This document shows positions 7,295-16,015 of a DNA stretch of 29,499 bases, in pieces. The stretch spans positions 1-29,499 of IMG/VR virus record IMGVR_UViG_3300025418_001157, one strand, 5' to 3'. Below the pieces are notes generated by a model, which was not told the DNA's origin, ran no database searches, and worked only from the letters and a program-made list of their open reading frames with translations. Origin of the DNA: a virus. The first letter of the stretch is position 1; every line of letters starts with the position of its first letter. The position numbers and the translations under genes were made by a program.

Positions 7295-8844
7295 CGCAAG
7301 ACAATCTAACTGCCAAGCAAAGCGACTACGCTGTATTCTTGCCAGCCATCAGCGGTTTTTATGCTACTTTTGTGGGCAAACAACGTGCAGGAGCCTATGT
7401 AGACCCTGCTCGAATGCCAGCAGGAATACAAGACATGGAACAGATGAATTGGCTCAACAGCCAACAAGCATTGTTTCCCTATCGTTGGAGCCTGTATTCT
7501 GGTGGTCATGCCAACCTAGATCTTACCAAGTCAGATCCTTCAGAAGACATGGTGCGAGCCAGAGAGCCTGGCACACTCATGCTGGGAGATTCAGGTGGAT
7601 TCCAGATTGCCAAAGGCCTTTGGGAAGGCGACTGGAAAGCCAACTCGGGCTGTCCCAAAGCACAAAAGCGCAGAGAAGCAGTGTTAAAGTGGCTGGATGG
7701 TATTTGTGACTATGGCATGACACTAGATATTCCGACCTGGGTCATACATGATAAAAAAGCCGGCGAAGCCTGCGGAATCCGAACATTAAAACAAGCAGTA
7801 GAAGCTACCAAGTTCAACAACGAATACTGGATGAAACATCGTCGAGGTGTTGCTAATGGCGGCATGAAGATTCTCAATGTGTTGCAAGGTGCCAATCATG
7901 CCGATGCCGAACGTTGGTATCAAGACATGAAACAGTACTGCGATCCCTCAATCTATCCAGACACACATTTTAACGGTTGGTCAATGGGTGGTCAAAACAT
8001 GTGCGATGTGCATCTTGTGCTCAAACGACTGGTAGCATTGCGTCATGACAATTTGCTACAAACAGGCATACACGATTGGATGCACTTCTTGGGCACATCA
8101 AAGTTGGAATGGGCTGTGTTACTCACCGTGATTCAAAGAGCAGTTAGAAAGTATGTTAATCCAAACTTTACTATAAGCTTTGATTGTGCCAGCCCATTCC
8201 TTGCCACTGCCAATGGACAGGTGTATCATCATATTGATCTACCGCACAATGGCAAATGGAGTTATAGAATGAGCCCTATTGTAGATGATAAGAAGTATTC
8301 CACAGACACAAGAACATATCGTGATGCGGTGCTCCAAGATGGCTTGGTGAAACATTTTGATGAGTCGCCGATCAGTGCACAATTGCAAGTCAAAGATGTT
8401 TGTGTATACAAGCCCGGCGATCTAAACAAAAACGGCAAAGAAGGTAAAACAAGCTGGGACAGTTTTAGTTACATGCTGCTTATGGGGCACAATGTTTGGA
8501 CACATATAGAATCAGTTCAACGTGCCAACAGAGAGTTCGACACAGGAAACTATCCCAACATGTTGTGGTATGAAAATGGCGATCACTCGAAATTCCAAGA
8601 GATTGTGGATGCTATATTTGCCACACCCGATCGTACAGAATCAGAGTCTATCATTGAATACTACAGTAGATACTGGATGGACATCATTGGCACTCGCGGA
8701 TTCAAGGGCAAAAAAGCACTCAGCGGGCGTCCCATGTTTGATCAATTCTTTGAAATTGAAGAAACCAGTGTTGACTCAGAATCGGATGATAGTGTACAAT
8801 TAGACGAGTCAGCATTAGATCAACTGGAACAGGAACAAGAATGA
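7291..8844 (+). CDS. dpdA: DpdA/TGT-like DNA 7-deazaguanine transglycosylase
   Basis: This 517-residue protein belongs to the tRNA-guanine transglycosylase superfamily, as a divergent DNA-acting type. Visible motifs are D100-S-G-G-F-Q (substrate recognition in TGT), L-Q-G near 198-200, a G-W-S-M-G-G block near 229-234 (the G-L-S-V-G-E position), a F-L-G block near 266 (M-G-V-G position) and F-D298-C-A-S-P (the nucleophile Asp of the D-C-x-x-P-T block). The C-terminal zinc-binding Cys cluster of tRNA enzymes is not seen; the tail is acidic. DpdA proteins exchange guanine in DNA for preQ0 or related bases. The gene starts at a GTG in a GTGA overlap with the clamp gene. FolE, QueD and QueE are encoded 12-19 kb downstream. 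A tRNA or other target is less likely but not excluded. Confidence 0.8.
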   Translation: MTQDNLTAKQSDYAVFLPAISGFYATFVGKQRAGAYVDPARMPAGIQDMEQMNWLNSQQALFPYRWSLYSGGHANLDLTKSDPSEDMVRAREPGTLMLGDSGGFQIAKGLWEGDWKANSGCPKAQKRREAVLKWLDGICDYGMTLDIPTWVIHDKKAGEACGIRTLKQAVEATKFNNEYWMKHRRGVANGGMKILNVLQGANHADAERWYQDMKQYCDPSIYPDTHFNGWSMGGQNMCDVHLVLKRLVALRHDNLLQTGIHDWMHFLGTSKLEWAVLLTVIQRAVRKYVNPNFTISFDCASPFLATANGQVYHHIDLPHNGKWSYRMSPIVDDKKYSTDTRTYRDAVLQDGLVKHFDESPISAQLQVKDVCVYKPGDLNKNGKEGKTSWDSFSYMLLMGHNVWTHIESVQRANREFDTGNYPNMLWYENGDHSKFQEIVDAIFATPDRTESESIIEYYSRYWMDIIGTRGFKGKKALSGRPMFDQFFEIEETSVDSESDDSVQLDESALDQLEQEQE

Positions 8845-9359
8845 ATAGAGAAGGCCACGAAAATACACGATTCTTCTACGGCAACGAAGTAGAACATACT
8901 CCTGCTTACGGCCGATACACACTGTTTGTAGTTGGTGTTCAGGATATCGAACACATTAGATTGCGTTTAACCGTTGGCAGTGCACCAGTTGAACATATCT
9001 ATTTTGGTGCAAACCAGAGCTTTCCAAGGTGCGATGTCAATGATGTTGATGCATGGCGTCCTTGGGAAACCATGATCAAGTTTTTTCTAGAGCATGATTA
9101 CTTGTGCACATTAGACATCGATGTGACTTGTGCCGAAGGATTGTTGGAATCTGGACTAACGGAATATCATAACTTTATTCCCATGATATCAGTCAAACTG
9201 CCGTACATCAATCAGTTTGGTTACAATGCTACAATCAAAATAGACGACCGAGACTTCAACGCAACCAATCCTGGTGTATGGTGCCATAGTTTGCATGAAC
9301 TACAAGATCGTAGACGATTTACCAATTGGTCACAATATAGCAAAGATGAAACTGTATGA
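8841..9359 (+). CDS. Unknown protein, second gene of the DpdA chain
   Basis: This 172-residue protein starts in an ATGA overlap with the DpdA-like gene, so translation is very probably coupled. I do not recognise the family. It is soluble, with a central beta-rich section, and no signal peptide or membrane helix. Several Cys and His are spread through it (a C-D-V block near residue 64, a W-C-H block near 147), and the C-terminus is charged. The D-x-D-V-T-C segment near residue 93 could be a metal or active site, but I see no known motif. Its placement suggests a role with DpdA, for example target recognition or an editing step. That is inference from operon structure only. Confidence 0.75.
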   Translation: MNREGHENTRFFYGNEVEHTPAYGRYTLFVVGVQDIEHIRLRLTVGSAPVEHIYFGANQSFPRCDVNDVDAWRPWETMIKFFLEHDYLCTLDIDVTCAEGLLESGLTEYHNFIPMISVKLPYINQFGYNATIKIDDRDFNATNPGVWCHSLHELQDRRRFTNWSQYSKDETV

Positions 9360-9772
9360 AAATTGGATTGAGTTATAGTCGATGTGTTAGAGACATTGTT
9401 GACGGAGTTGTGGACATTGCAGATGTGCTGGTTGTCATCGCTAGAACAGATTTTGATCCGCATGATGACGCACAATGGAATAGTATTTGGGTTGGTTATC
9501 ATGATAGCTTTGGATTGAGTAATCCAGAATGGCGTAACTATCCGCCCGAAGACGAAGACCGTTTTCGTAGTGTCAGTATCGAACTTTGGGAATCAGGCCG
9601 ACTACACCAACCACGAAAGTTTGGAGTCAACCCCAAACGCTTGCCCTACTATTGGCTGGAAACTGGATTGCCCAGTGATGAATTAGACAGATTTCCTGCA
9701 GTTAAAATGGCCTGGGACCAATTTCAAACAGTGGCCGGACTTGCCGGTGTTAAATTAAACAAGGATGCATGA
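9356..9772 (+). CDS. Unknown protein, third gene of the DpdA chain
   Basis: This 138-residue protein overlaps the genes on both sides by 4 nt (ATGA each time). Family not recognised. The N-terminus, M-K-I-G-L-S-Y-S-R, looks like a first beta strand and is followed by I-V-D-G-V-V-D-I-A-D. The middle is unusually rich in Asp, Glu, Trp, Tyr and Pro, with P-P-E-D-E-D-R-F-R-S near residue 63. A P-K-R-L-P-Y-Y-W-L-E block follows near residue 93. No membrane segment, signal peptide or coiled coil is visible. It is tied to DpdA only by the overlapping gene order, and a function cannot be assigned from sequence. Confidence 0.75.
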   Translation: MKIGLSYSRCVRDIVDGVVDIADVLVVIARTDFDPHDDAQWNSIWVGYHDSFGLSNPEWRNYPPEDEDRFRSVSIELWESGRLHQPRKFGVNPKRLPYYWLETGLPSDELDRFPAVKMAWDQFQTVAGLAGVKLNKDA

Positions 9773-10035
9773 TGAGATGGATTAAAAGAAAACTAAGAAA
9801 CTGGGTCAACGACGATCAAGACATACTTGCTGTCAGTGAAACTGCTTCTCACAGTTTGGACAGTCGCGGGTTTAGACTGCAGGTCTGGAAAGCATCTGGT
9901 GGCATTGTAATTGAAACCAGTGCCTACGATGAACGCAAGGACCGTCACATGCAGGGCTTGCATGTGATCACCGAAGACAAAGATCTTGGCACAGAAATTA
10001 GCAAAATTATAACTTATGAGAGCTTGAAACTATGA
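9769..10035 (+). CDS. Small basic unknown protein, fourth gene of the DpdA chain
   Basis: This 88-residue protein starts at 9769, where ATGATG gives a second possible start three bases later; either keeps a close overlap with the previous gene. The first 14 residues are strongly basic and aromatic (M-M-R-W-I-K-R-K-L-R-N-W), which would suit nucleic acid binding. The rest has alternating strands with G-F-R-L-Q-V-W and G-I-V-I-E-T. No known family is recognised. The 3' end overlaps the T-fold-like gene by 4 nt. A DNA-binding accessory role in the modification is an inference from the basic N-terminus and the position. Confidence 0.7.
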   Translation: MMRWIKRKLRNWVNDDQDILAVSETASHSLDSRGFRLQVWKASGGIVIETSAYDERKDRHMQGLHVITEDKDLGTEISKIITYESLKL

Positions 10036-10475
10036 ACTTAGAACAAAGAGAGACCATTGACAGAATCAGTTCTGTGGCCGAAAGAAAAATTTGGGTCACA
10101 TTCCAAAAAGAAGGTGTGCATTGCTATCCAGCAGCCGCCACAGATCCACAACTGGCAACCGGAGATGAATATGATGTTTCGTTCCTTGGTACTCCTCACC
10201 GTCATATTTTTCATTTCAAGTTGCACATCGATGTATTCCACAACGACCGAGACATCGAGTTTATTCAGTTCAAACGCTGGTTGGAAAATCTCTACAAAGA
10301 TAGTATACTAGCACTAGACTACAAAAGTTGTGAGATGATTGCAGATGACCTATATATACAAATAGCCAGCAGATATCCCAATCGTGCTGTGTGGATCGAA
10401 GTCGCCGAAGATGGTGAGAATGGATGCTTGATCAAGTATGAAATTTCTCGTCCTAACTTATCTATTGCAATATAA
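10032..10475 (+). CDS. T-fold-like protein resembling QueD/QueF, last gene of the DpdA chain
   Basis: This 147-residue protein has features of the tunnelling fold shared by PTPS/QueD, FolE and QueF. An H56-R-H58 pair starts a strand, where QueD has HGH. It is followed by I-E-F-I-Q-F-K-R near residues 75-82, which sits where QueF and PTPS have E-x-K/F-x-x-L-K. Then comes S-C-E-M-I-A-D-D-L (99-107), like the T-A-E-N-L-A block with its substrate Glu, and finally W-I-E-V-A-E-D. A Cys31 lies in the N-terminal part. QueF reduces preQ0 and QueF-like enzymes add ammonia to it, so this gene could alter the deazaguanine further. It begins in an ATGA overlap. The fold is likely; the reaction is unknown. 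Confidence 0.55.
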   Translation: MNLEQRETIDRISSVAERKIWVTFQKEGVHCYPAAATDPQLATGDEYDVSFLGTPHRHIFHFKLHIDVFHNDRDIEFIQFKRWLENLYKDSILALDYKSCEMIADDLYIQIASRYPNRAVWIEVAEDGENGCLIKYEISRPNLSIAI

Positions 10476-11093
10476 ATGAATTTATTAATTTGTGGAGACA
10501 GTTTTGCTGCCGATTGGACAGTAAAATACTCTGGCAAAGGTTGGCCAAACATGTTGGCCGAGCAATATAATGTGACAAATTTGGCCCAGGCCGGATGTAG
10601 CGAATACAAGATACTCAAGCAATTAAAATCAGCTGACCTTGAGCAGTATGATCAAATTATTATAGCACATACCAGTCCATATAGAGTATATGTGCGACAT
10701 CATCCAGTACACCAACATGACCCTTTGCACAATAACTGTGATTTTATCTATGCAGATCTGGTTGAGCATGTGACTAATAATAAAGAACTCGGATCTATTG
10801 TTCACTATTTTGAAAACTATTTTGACACAGACTACGCAAAAGATATACATACTCTGCTATGCCAAGAAATTGAAAGATTTATTACCCCAGTGCAGGACCG
10901 AGTTATTTCTATTACCAATTTAGATTATAAAGGTTTGTATCAGTTCAAAAACATGATCAAATTTGATAATCTTTTTGCATCTAATAGAGGGCTGATGAAT
11001 CATTATGACGAAGCTGGCAATCTGAAAATATTTGAAATTTTATCAACTACCCTAAAAAGGAAACAAAATGGGTCAAAAACATCATACCCCTAA
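10476..11093 (+). CDS. Second SGNH-hydrolase-like protein
   Basis: This 205-residue protein opens with a strand into C-G-D-S-F (residues 6-10), the block I motif of SGNH/GDSL hydrolases. A second strand, Q-I-I-I-A-H-T-S-P (near residue 60), fits block III, where Asn or Gly is usual; I see no clear C-terminal D-x-x-H. It lacks a signal peptide. The ATG follows the preceding TAA directly. The last 26 nt overlap the next small gene. Phage SGNH proteins often act in carbohydrate deacylation. Here the downstream glycosyltransferase and epimerase make a sugar substrate plausible, but that is inference. It is shorter than and distinct from the SGNH-like gene at 196. Confidence 0.5.
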   Translation: MNLLICGDSFAADWTVKYSGKGWPNMLAEQYNVTNLAQAGCSEYKILKQLKSADLEQYDQIIIAHTSPYRVYVRHHPVHQHDPLHNNCDFIYADLVEHVTNNKELGSIVHYFENYFDTDYAKDIHTLLCQEIERFITPVQDRVISITNLDYKGLYQFKNMIKFDNLFASNRGLMNHYDEAGNLKIFEILSTTLKRKQNGSKTSYP

Positions 11094-11292
11094 TCCCCGA
11101 GTGCAAGCAATTTTTGAAGACCTCGAACAGTTTTTAGAATTCTGTCAAGACTACGGATATCGCTACAACGAGGGAGATCTTTATAACTTTAAAAGTTATG
11201 CTTGGCAACAGTTCAATAAATGGCACCAAGGCAAAAATGCCAAAAACATGTGGGCCGAAGATGGTCGTAGATTTGCAGGATATCGCACATGA
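11068..11292 (+). CDS. Small phage protein of unknown function
   Basis: This 74-residue protein has AAGGAAA at a good distance before the ATG at 11068, and its end overlaps the glycosyltransferase gene in an ATGA. Its start lies inside the SGNH-like gene (26-nt overlap, another frame). It is rich in aromatic and charged residues, with G-Y-R-Y-N-E-G-D-L-Y near the middle and a W-A-E-D-G-R-R-F-A-G end. No known domain is recognised. The overlaps and ribosome binding site support a real gene; the function is unknown. Confidence 0.65.
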   Translation: MGQKHHTPNPRVQAIFEDLEQFLEFCQDYGYRYNEGDLYNFKSYAWQQFNKWHQGKNAKNMWAEDGRRFAGYRT

Positions 11293-12491
11293 GAAAACTC
11301 TATTACATGGGGCTCGAAAGTTACGAGGCCCGTTATACATTACAACTGACAGAATGGAACCGTCGAGTGTTCAATCAGCGAGGACTAGATGTTGTATATG
11401 TTTCAGGTACCACCATTGACAACACACAGGCTATTTCTGTGGGTCAGGTGCTAGACGCACACGGTCGCAGTTATTTTAGCATGAGCCAGATGATGAACCT
11501 GGTTCAGCTAATGAAGAACGGAGAAGTCACCCATGAAGATGTTATCTACTTTGAAGACATGTTTCAACCTGGTATGGAATCGTTGCCTTATATTCTTGAT
11601 CAGGTACCAGCTGACCAACGCCCTCGTGTGTATGTGCGCTGTCTTGCTCAATCCATTGATCCTGACGATTTTGTACATGTTTGGAGTATGGCGCGATGGA
11701 TGGGCCTGTACGAACAAATGGTTAACGAATTTGTTACAGGAGTTCTCGCCACAAACGAAGAAATGGTTGCTCACATGCGCATTGCTGGATGGCGTGCTCC
11801 TATATACAATATTTCGGGCCTAGCATTTGGTAAATCTGAAGTGTTAGAGCGTATCGGAGGTGCAAATAATATTCAACCATTTGAAAATCGTGCCATGCGT
11901 GTGGGCTTTGCTGCAAGATTTGATCAAGAAAAGCAACCTGGATTCTTTATGGATCTCATTGAAATGTGGCATCAACAAGGTCCGTACCCAGTGGAGTTTG
12001 CTATCTATTCCGGTGGTCCGTTGCGTAGTAACAATCCTGAATACATTAATCGGGCTGACTCGTTGGCACATGAAGGTAAACTAAAAATCTATGATAATTT
12101 AAATAAAAATGATTACTATTCTTTGCTCAATGATACTAGGGTGCTCTTTAATTGCGCTCTTCAAGATTGGGTTTCCAACACAGTCAGTGAAGCAGATAGT
12201 CTTGGGTGTAACGTACTATACCCTGCTTATAGGTCTTTCCCTGAAACTTTTGCTAATGACCCTAACAGACTTTATGTTCCTTGGTCTATAGATGATGCGT
12301 ATATTAAATTAAATAATCTGTTACAACATCCACATCACAACATGGGCCTGATTTCAGACTGGAACAACGGTACCATTGACCGTGTGATTGATATCATGCA
12401 AGGCAAAGGCGAACAATGGAATCGCAGTGGCAATAGATACAGAGACCATGTGCCAGGAGACAAATATACTGTGGTAAAGATTGAATCATGA
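11289..12491 (+). CDS. GT-B type glycosyltransferase (GT4-like)
   Basis: This 400-residue protein looks like a two-domain GT-B glycosyltransferase. The C-terminal domain opens with a strand G-F-A-A-R-F-D near residue 209, the position of the nucleotide-sugar binding domain. Later a helix-rich part holds N-D-T-R-V-L-F-N-C-A (near 284) and S-N-T-V-S-E-A-D-S-L-G (near 301), like the E-x7-E region that binds the donor. The N-terminal half has several Tyr-rich strands. It moves a sugar from a nucleotide donor to an unknown acceptor, in the cytoplasm. Both ends overlap neighbours in ATGA. The next gene, a GalE-like epimerase, could make its donor. Phages use such enzymes on DNA or on surface glycans; which one is not visible. 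Confidence 0.65.
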   Translation: MRKLYYMGLESYEARYTLQLTEWNRRVFNQRGLDVVYVSGTTIDNTQAISVGQVLDAHGRSYFSMSQMMNLVQLMKNGEVTHEDVIYFEDMFQPGMESLPYILDQVPADQRPRVYVRCLAQSIDPDDFVHVWSMARWMGLYEQMVNEFVTGVLATNEEMVAHMRIAGWRAPIYNISGLAFGKSEVLERIGGANNIQPFENRAMRVGFAARFDQEKQPGFFMDLIEMWHQQGPYPVEFAIYSGGPLRSNNPEYINRADSLAHEGKLKIYDNLNKNDYYSLLNDTRVLFNCALQDWVSNTVSEADSLGCNVLYPAYRSFPETFANDPNRLYVPWSIDDAYIKLNNLLQHPHHNMGLISDWNNGTIDRVIDIMQGKGEQWNRSGNRYRDHVPGDKYTVVKIES

Positions 12492-13432
12492 TAGTAGCAG
12501 TTACAGGAGCTTCTGGTTATATTGGCGGACATGTAGCACTTAAATTAGCCGATGCCGGGCATTCGGTAGTAGGTATTGACCTTAGACCTTGCCCGTCTCA
12601 TCTGACCTGCTTTGAAAATTTTATCCAAGAAGATTTTGCCAGCGACACAGTGCTGAAATTTATCAGTAGTGGTAATATTGATGCCATTGTGCACTGTGCT
12701 GGTACCAGTCTTGTGGGTCCTAGTATGATAAATCCGCAAGAATACTATCATAACAACACAGTGAAGACCTTGACATTGCTGGATACTGTTGTAAAAAATT
12801 CTATTAGAACTAGAATTATTTTTAGTTCAAGTGCGGCGGTGTATGGAGTTCCTATCATGGTACCTTGTAGTGAAGTTGACCCTTGTGAACCTATTAGCCC
12901 TTATGGCGAAAGCAAATTGGCCATAGAATGGATTTTGCGTGGGTATCATCGAGCATATGGTCTTGACTACGTGGCATTTAGATATTTCAATGCAGCAGGA
13001 GCAGACTGTCAAGGACGACATGGCCAAGAACCCGGTGCTACACACATCATTGCTAGAGCATTAGAAAGCGTTAAAAATCAGATTGGGTTTGCATTGTATG
13101 GTAACAATTATGAAACTGCTGATGGTACCTGCATTCGTGACTATGTCCATGTGGAAGACATTGCTGATGCCCATGTTACAGCACTAGATCAGTCTGTACT
13201 TGTTGGAGTATATAATCTTGGAACCAATCAAGGTACCAGCAATTTAGAAGTTATACATCGTATTGCACAAGTAGTTGGAGTAAATATGGCAGTAGAATTA
13301 AAAGGCCGGCGAGAGGGAGATCCCTCTCAGCTCACTGCTGATTCAACAAAATTCCAGACCATGACCAACTGGAAACCGCAATTTGATCTGTCAGACATAA
13401 TAAAACATGCTTGGAACTGGTACTCCCGATAA
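12488..13432 (+). CDS. galE: UDP-glucose 4-epimerase-like SDR (GalE family)
   Basis: This 314-residue extended short-chain dehydrogenase has the NAD-binding G-A-S-G-Y-I-G at residues 7-13, an acidic D31 ending the second strand, S-S-S-A-A-V-Y-G at 113-120 with the catalytic Ser, and Y139-x3-K143. The F-R-Y-F-N-A-A-G-A block and the C-I-R-D-Y-V-H-V segment are typical of GalE. It interconverts UDP-glucose and UDP-galactose or their N-acetyl forms. The length (about 330 usual) is complete. It overlaps the glycosyltransferase gene by ATGA. With the UDP-glucose dehydrogenase-like gene at 27954 it suggests a nucleotide-sugar pool under phage control. Related decarboxylases or dehydratases are less likely. 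Confidence 0.85.
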   Translation: MIVAVTGASGYIGGHVALKLADAGHSVVGIDLRPCPSHLTCFENFIQEDFASDTVLKFISSGNIDAIVHCAGTSLVGPSMINPQEYYHNNTVKTLTLLDTVVKNSIRTRIIFSSSAAVYGVPIMVPCSEVDPCEPISPYGESKLAIEWILRGYHRAYGLDYVAFRYFNAAGADCQGRHGQEPGATHIIARALESVKNQIGFALYGNNYETADGTCIRDYVHVEDIADAHVTALDQSVLVGVYNLGTNQGTSNLEVIHRIAQVVGVNMAVELKGRREGDPSQLTADSTKFQTMTNWKPQFDLSDIIKHAWNWYSR

Positions 13433-13440
13433 GTAGTTTA

Positions 13441-15258
13441 ATGCTCAATGTTTATCTATTTCAGCCACAGTTCACTATGGATTTTAATTCAAAAATTCAA
13501 TATTGGATTCCGTACAGTGTAGGATGTATATGGAGTTACGCAGCACAATATGACTGGATATCCAACAATTTTGAATTAAAAGATTTAATTTTTTCTCGAG
13601 AAAAAATCTCCAAGCTAATTGATCGGTTGGACAATCCAGCAGTTTGCGGATTCAGTTGCTATTTGTGGAATGAAAAATATTGTTTAGCAGCTGCCCAAGC
13701 AATCAAATCTCGTTGGCCCAACTGCTTAATAATCTTTGGCGGCCCGCAAATTAATACTGATACGTTGAGCAACACATTTATAGATTGTATAATTATGGGC
13801 GAAGGAGAAAAAGCCTTTGTTGATATATGCAAAACCTTAATTGACGGTAGGGCAGTTGAACCCATGTATCTAGGACAACGCATGGAGTATCTAGAAATTC
13901 CTAGCCCATACACCACTGGAGTATTTGATAAAATAATAAAGCAAAATCCCACGGCAGTATGGCAAATGACCATGGAAACCAATCGAGGATGTCCTTATTC
14001 GTGTACATTTTGCGATTGGGGCAGTCTGACCTATAGCAAAGTCAAACAATTTACATTGGAAAAAGTAACTGCAGAAATTGAATGGGCGGCAAATAATCCT
14101 GTGACTTATTTTTATTGTGCTGATGCTAATTTTGGTATCTTTAAAGAGCGGGATACTGCCATTGCCAAAATCATGCGCGATAAACTGTATAATACCCAAG
14201 TGGAAACTATCAGTATACAATTTGCCAAGAACAGTAACGAAACAGTGATAGACATAGCCAAAATTATTGGTCCGTTAAACAAAGGACTTACTCTAAGCGT
14301 GCAAAGTCTGAATGATAAAACTTTGACCACTATTAAGCGTAAAAATTTAGCAAGCAATAATATAAAAGAAGTTTTAGCAATCAGTGCACAGAGTGATATT
14401 AAAACTTACAGCGAACTGATTCTTGGCATGCCCGACGAAACGCTGGAGTCTTGGCGTAATGGAATAACTGAACTGTTAGAAATAGGTCAACATCAAAGTA
14501 TCGAAGTATGGTTTTGTCAGTTGTTGAAAAATTCGGAGTTGGCTAGCCAGGACAGTCGAAAAACACACAAACTTGGCACAATATTGGTCAAAGATTACAT
14601 GGCCATGTACAACGATTGTGACGAAGAAATAACAGAATATGTTGAATTGGTCAATCAGACCGCAACCATGTCTACGCAGGAATTGATAGACTGTTATATG
14701 TACGCTTGGATGATCATACACTTCCACATATCAGGATATACCGAACTCACTGCTAAATCTGCTAGAGCAACTGGTATCAGTTATAGAAAATTTTACGATG
14801 CGTTGTATGATAAAATACCGCTTGATTCTGTGGTTGCGGAGCATTATCAACAATTAAAAAACTATGTGTCAGAATACTTGACCAGTGGAAAGACTTTTTA
14901 TAAAAATGGTCATGCTATACATTCTTACAGTTATAATTTCATGTATGACAATAAACAACAATTGTTTGAGCTGGGCAATCAAACCTATCTGGATCTAGTA
15001 GATTCGGCCACATCTGAATTGCTTATTTTGCAAAAGTCTTTTATATATGATCATACTGTAGATTATCCCCATATTATTTCTATCAATCTAGACTCCCAGA
15101 GTCTATTGCCCAGTGACACTGTGCATAGTTATAAAATTGATTCGCAATTTGATAGTTCTAAAGATCTGTATGCAGCTCGACGAAAAGGTCTGCTAAAAAA
15201 TTCTATTACACAATTGGGTGATATAAATATTTTTACCAATGCCACAATCCATGAATGA
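13441..15258 (+). CDS. B12-binding-type radical SAM enzyme
   Basis: With the ATG at 13441 this protein has 605 residues; a TTG at 13411 inside the epimerase gene is also in frame but less plausible. Residues 1-150 look like a cobalamin-binding Rossmann domain, with I-I-F-G-G-P-Q near 97 and M-G-E-G-E near 119. The B12 His motif is not clear. The radical SAM centre is C184-P-Y-S-C188-T-F-C191, the canonical C-x3-C-x2-C. The C-terminal 200 residues are specific to this protein. Such enzymes methylate, cyclise or rearrange unreactive carbons. The substrate is unknown, but oxygenase, aminotransferase and acyltransferase genes follow directly. It overlaps the next gene by 20 nt. Confidence 0.85.
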   Translation: MLNVYLFQPQFTMDFNSKIQYWIPYSVGCIWSYAAQYDWISNNFELKDLIFSREKISKLIDRLDNPAVCGFSCYLWNEKYCLAAAQAIKSRWPNCLIIFGGPQINTDTLSNTFIDCIIMGEGEKAFVDICKTLIDGRAVEPMYLGQRMEYLEIPSPYTTGVFDKIIKQNPTAVWQMTMETNRGCPYSCTFCDWGSLTYSKVKQFTLEKVTAEIEWAANNPVTYFYCADANFGIFKERDTAIAKIMRDKLYNTQVETISIQFAKNSNETVIDIAKIIGPLNKGLTLSVQSLNDKTLTTIKRKNLASNNIKEVLAISAQSDIKTYSELILGMPDETLESWRNGITELLEIGQHQSIEVWFCQLLKNSELASQDSRKTHKLGTILVKDYMAMYNDCDEEITEYVELVNQTATMSTQELIDCYMYAWMIIHFHISGYTELTAKSARATGISYRKFYDALYDKIPLDSVVAEHYQQLKNYVSEYLTSGKTFYKNGHAIHSYSYNFMYDNKQQLFELGNQTYLDLVDSATSELLILQKSFIYDHTVDYPHIISINLDSQSLLPSDTVHSYKIDSQFDSSKDLYAARRKGLLKNSITQLGDINIFTNATIHE

Positions 15259-16015
15259 TACACAAGATGTACACGAAAAACTTTATGTTTTTTTCAACAA
15301 TCTAATGCGAAAAATCAATCCCAGAGACTATTTTTGGGACTACAAGTCAGGAAATCCTGTGCCGCATATTGTACTGGATAATTTTTTGCCAGATGATATA
15401 TTTAAAATAGTGTCTCAAGAACCAAACAATATCCCGGAATATCTTTGGAATGACTTTACCAGAAATGGTAGTCACATGAAAGAATACAAGTCCATGATCA
15501 ATACACCTGTGTTGCACACATTGACCAATTGTTTTAATTCTGGAGTATTTGTTGACTGGTTAGAAAGACTAACTGATCATAAAAAACTAGTGCCAGACCC
15601 GCACTTGATTGGAGCAGGACTTTGTAAAACCTATAAAAATGCCAGTTTAAAACTGCACACCGATTTTAATTGGAACGACGAGCTGGCACTTAATCGACAA
15701 CTAAGTTTGATATTGTATATCAATCCTGTTTGGGAAGAGTCATGGAAAGGCAGTTTGGAATTCTGGGATTTTGACAAAAAACAAATCCTTCAATCTATAA
15801 TGCCACGACCCAATAGATTGTTGATATGGAATTACGATCCAAGATTGCTACATGGGTATCCGGCTCCATTGGAGTGCCCAGAAGATCAAGTGCGCATGAA
15901 TCTGCGTGTGTTTTATTTTCAAAGCGACGGGCAACCCAGAACAACGCCACATCGTAGCTTGTACTGGTGGGACGACAAACAAAAACAACCATTCGACGAC
16001 CGAACACATAAATGA
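15239..16015 (+). CDS. 2-oxoglutarate/Fe(II)-dependent oxygenase-like protein
   Basis: This 258-residue protein has the metal triad H140-x-D142 followed by H205, and an Arg (219 or 223) that would hold 2-oxoglutarate. The strand pattern around L-S-L-I-L-Y-I-N and L-L-I-W-N fits the double-stranded beta-helix. This is the prolyl-4-hydroxylase-like group, which hydroxylates proteins or small molecules. The start is the ATG at 15239 or one at 15251. It overlaps the radical SAM gene by 20 nt and the next by 4 nt (ATGA). A substrate is not visible. Many phages carry 2OG oxygenases that act on nucleotides, so a nucleotide-modifying role is possible. Confidence 0.75.
   Translation: MPQSMNDTQDVHEKLYVFFNNLMRKINPRDYFWDYKSGNPVPHIVLDNFLPDDIFKIVSQEPNNIPEYLWNDFTRNGSHMKEYKSMINTPVLHTLTNCFNSGVFVDWLERLTDHKKLVPDPHLIGAGLCKTYKNASLKLHTDFNWNDELALNRQLSLILYINPVWEESWKGSLEFWDFDKKQILQSIMPRPNRLLIWNYDPRLLHGYPAPLECPEDQVRMNLRVFYFQSDGQPRTTPHRSLYWWDDKQKQPFDDRTHK

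Noticed and set aside
13411-13440. A TTG start for the radical SAM gene
   Set aside because: It lies inside the epimerase gene, and the ATG at 13441 begins directly at the first beta strand.
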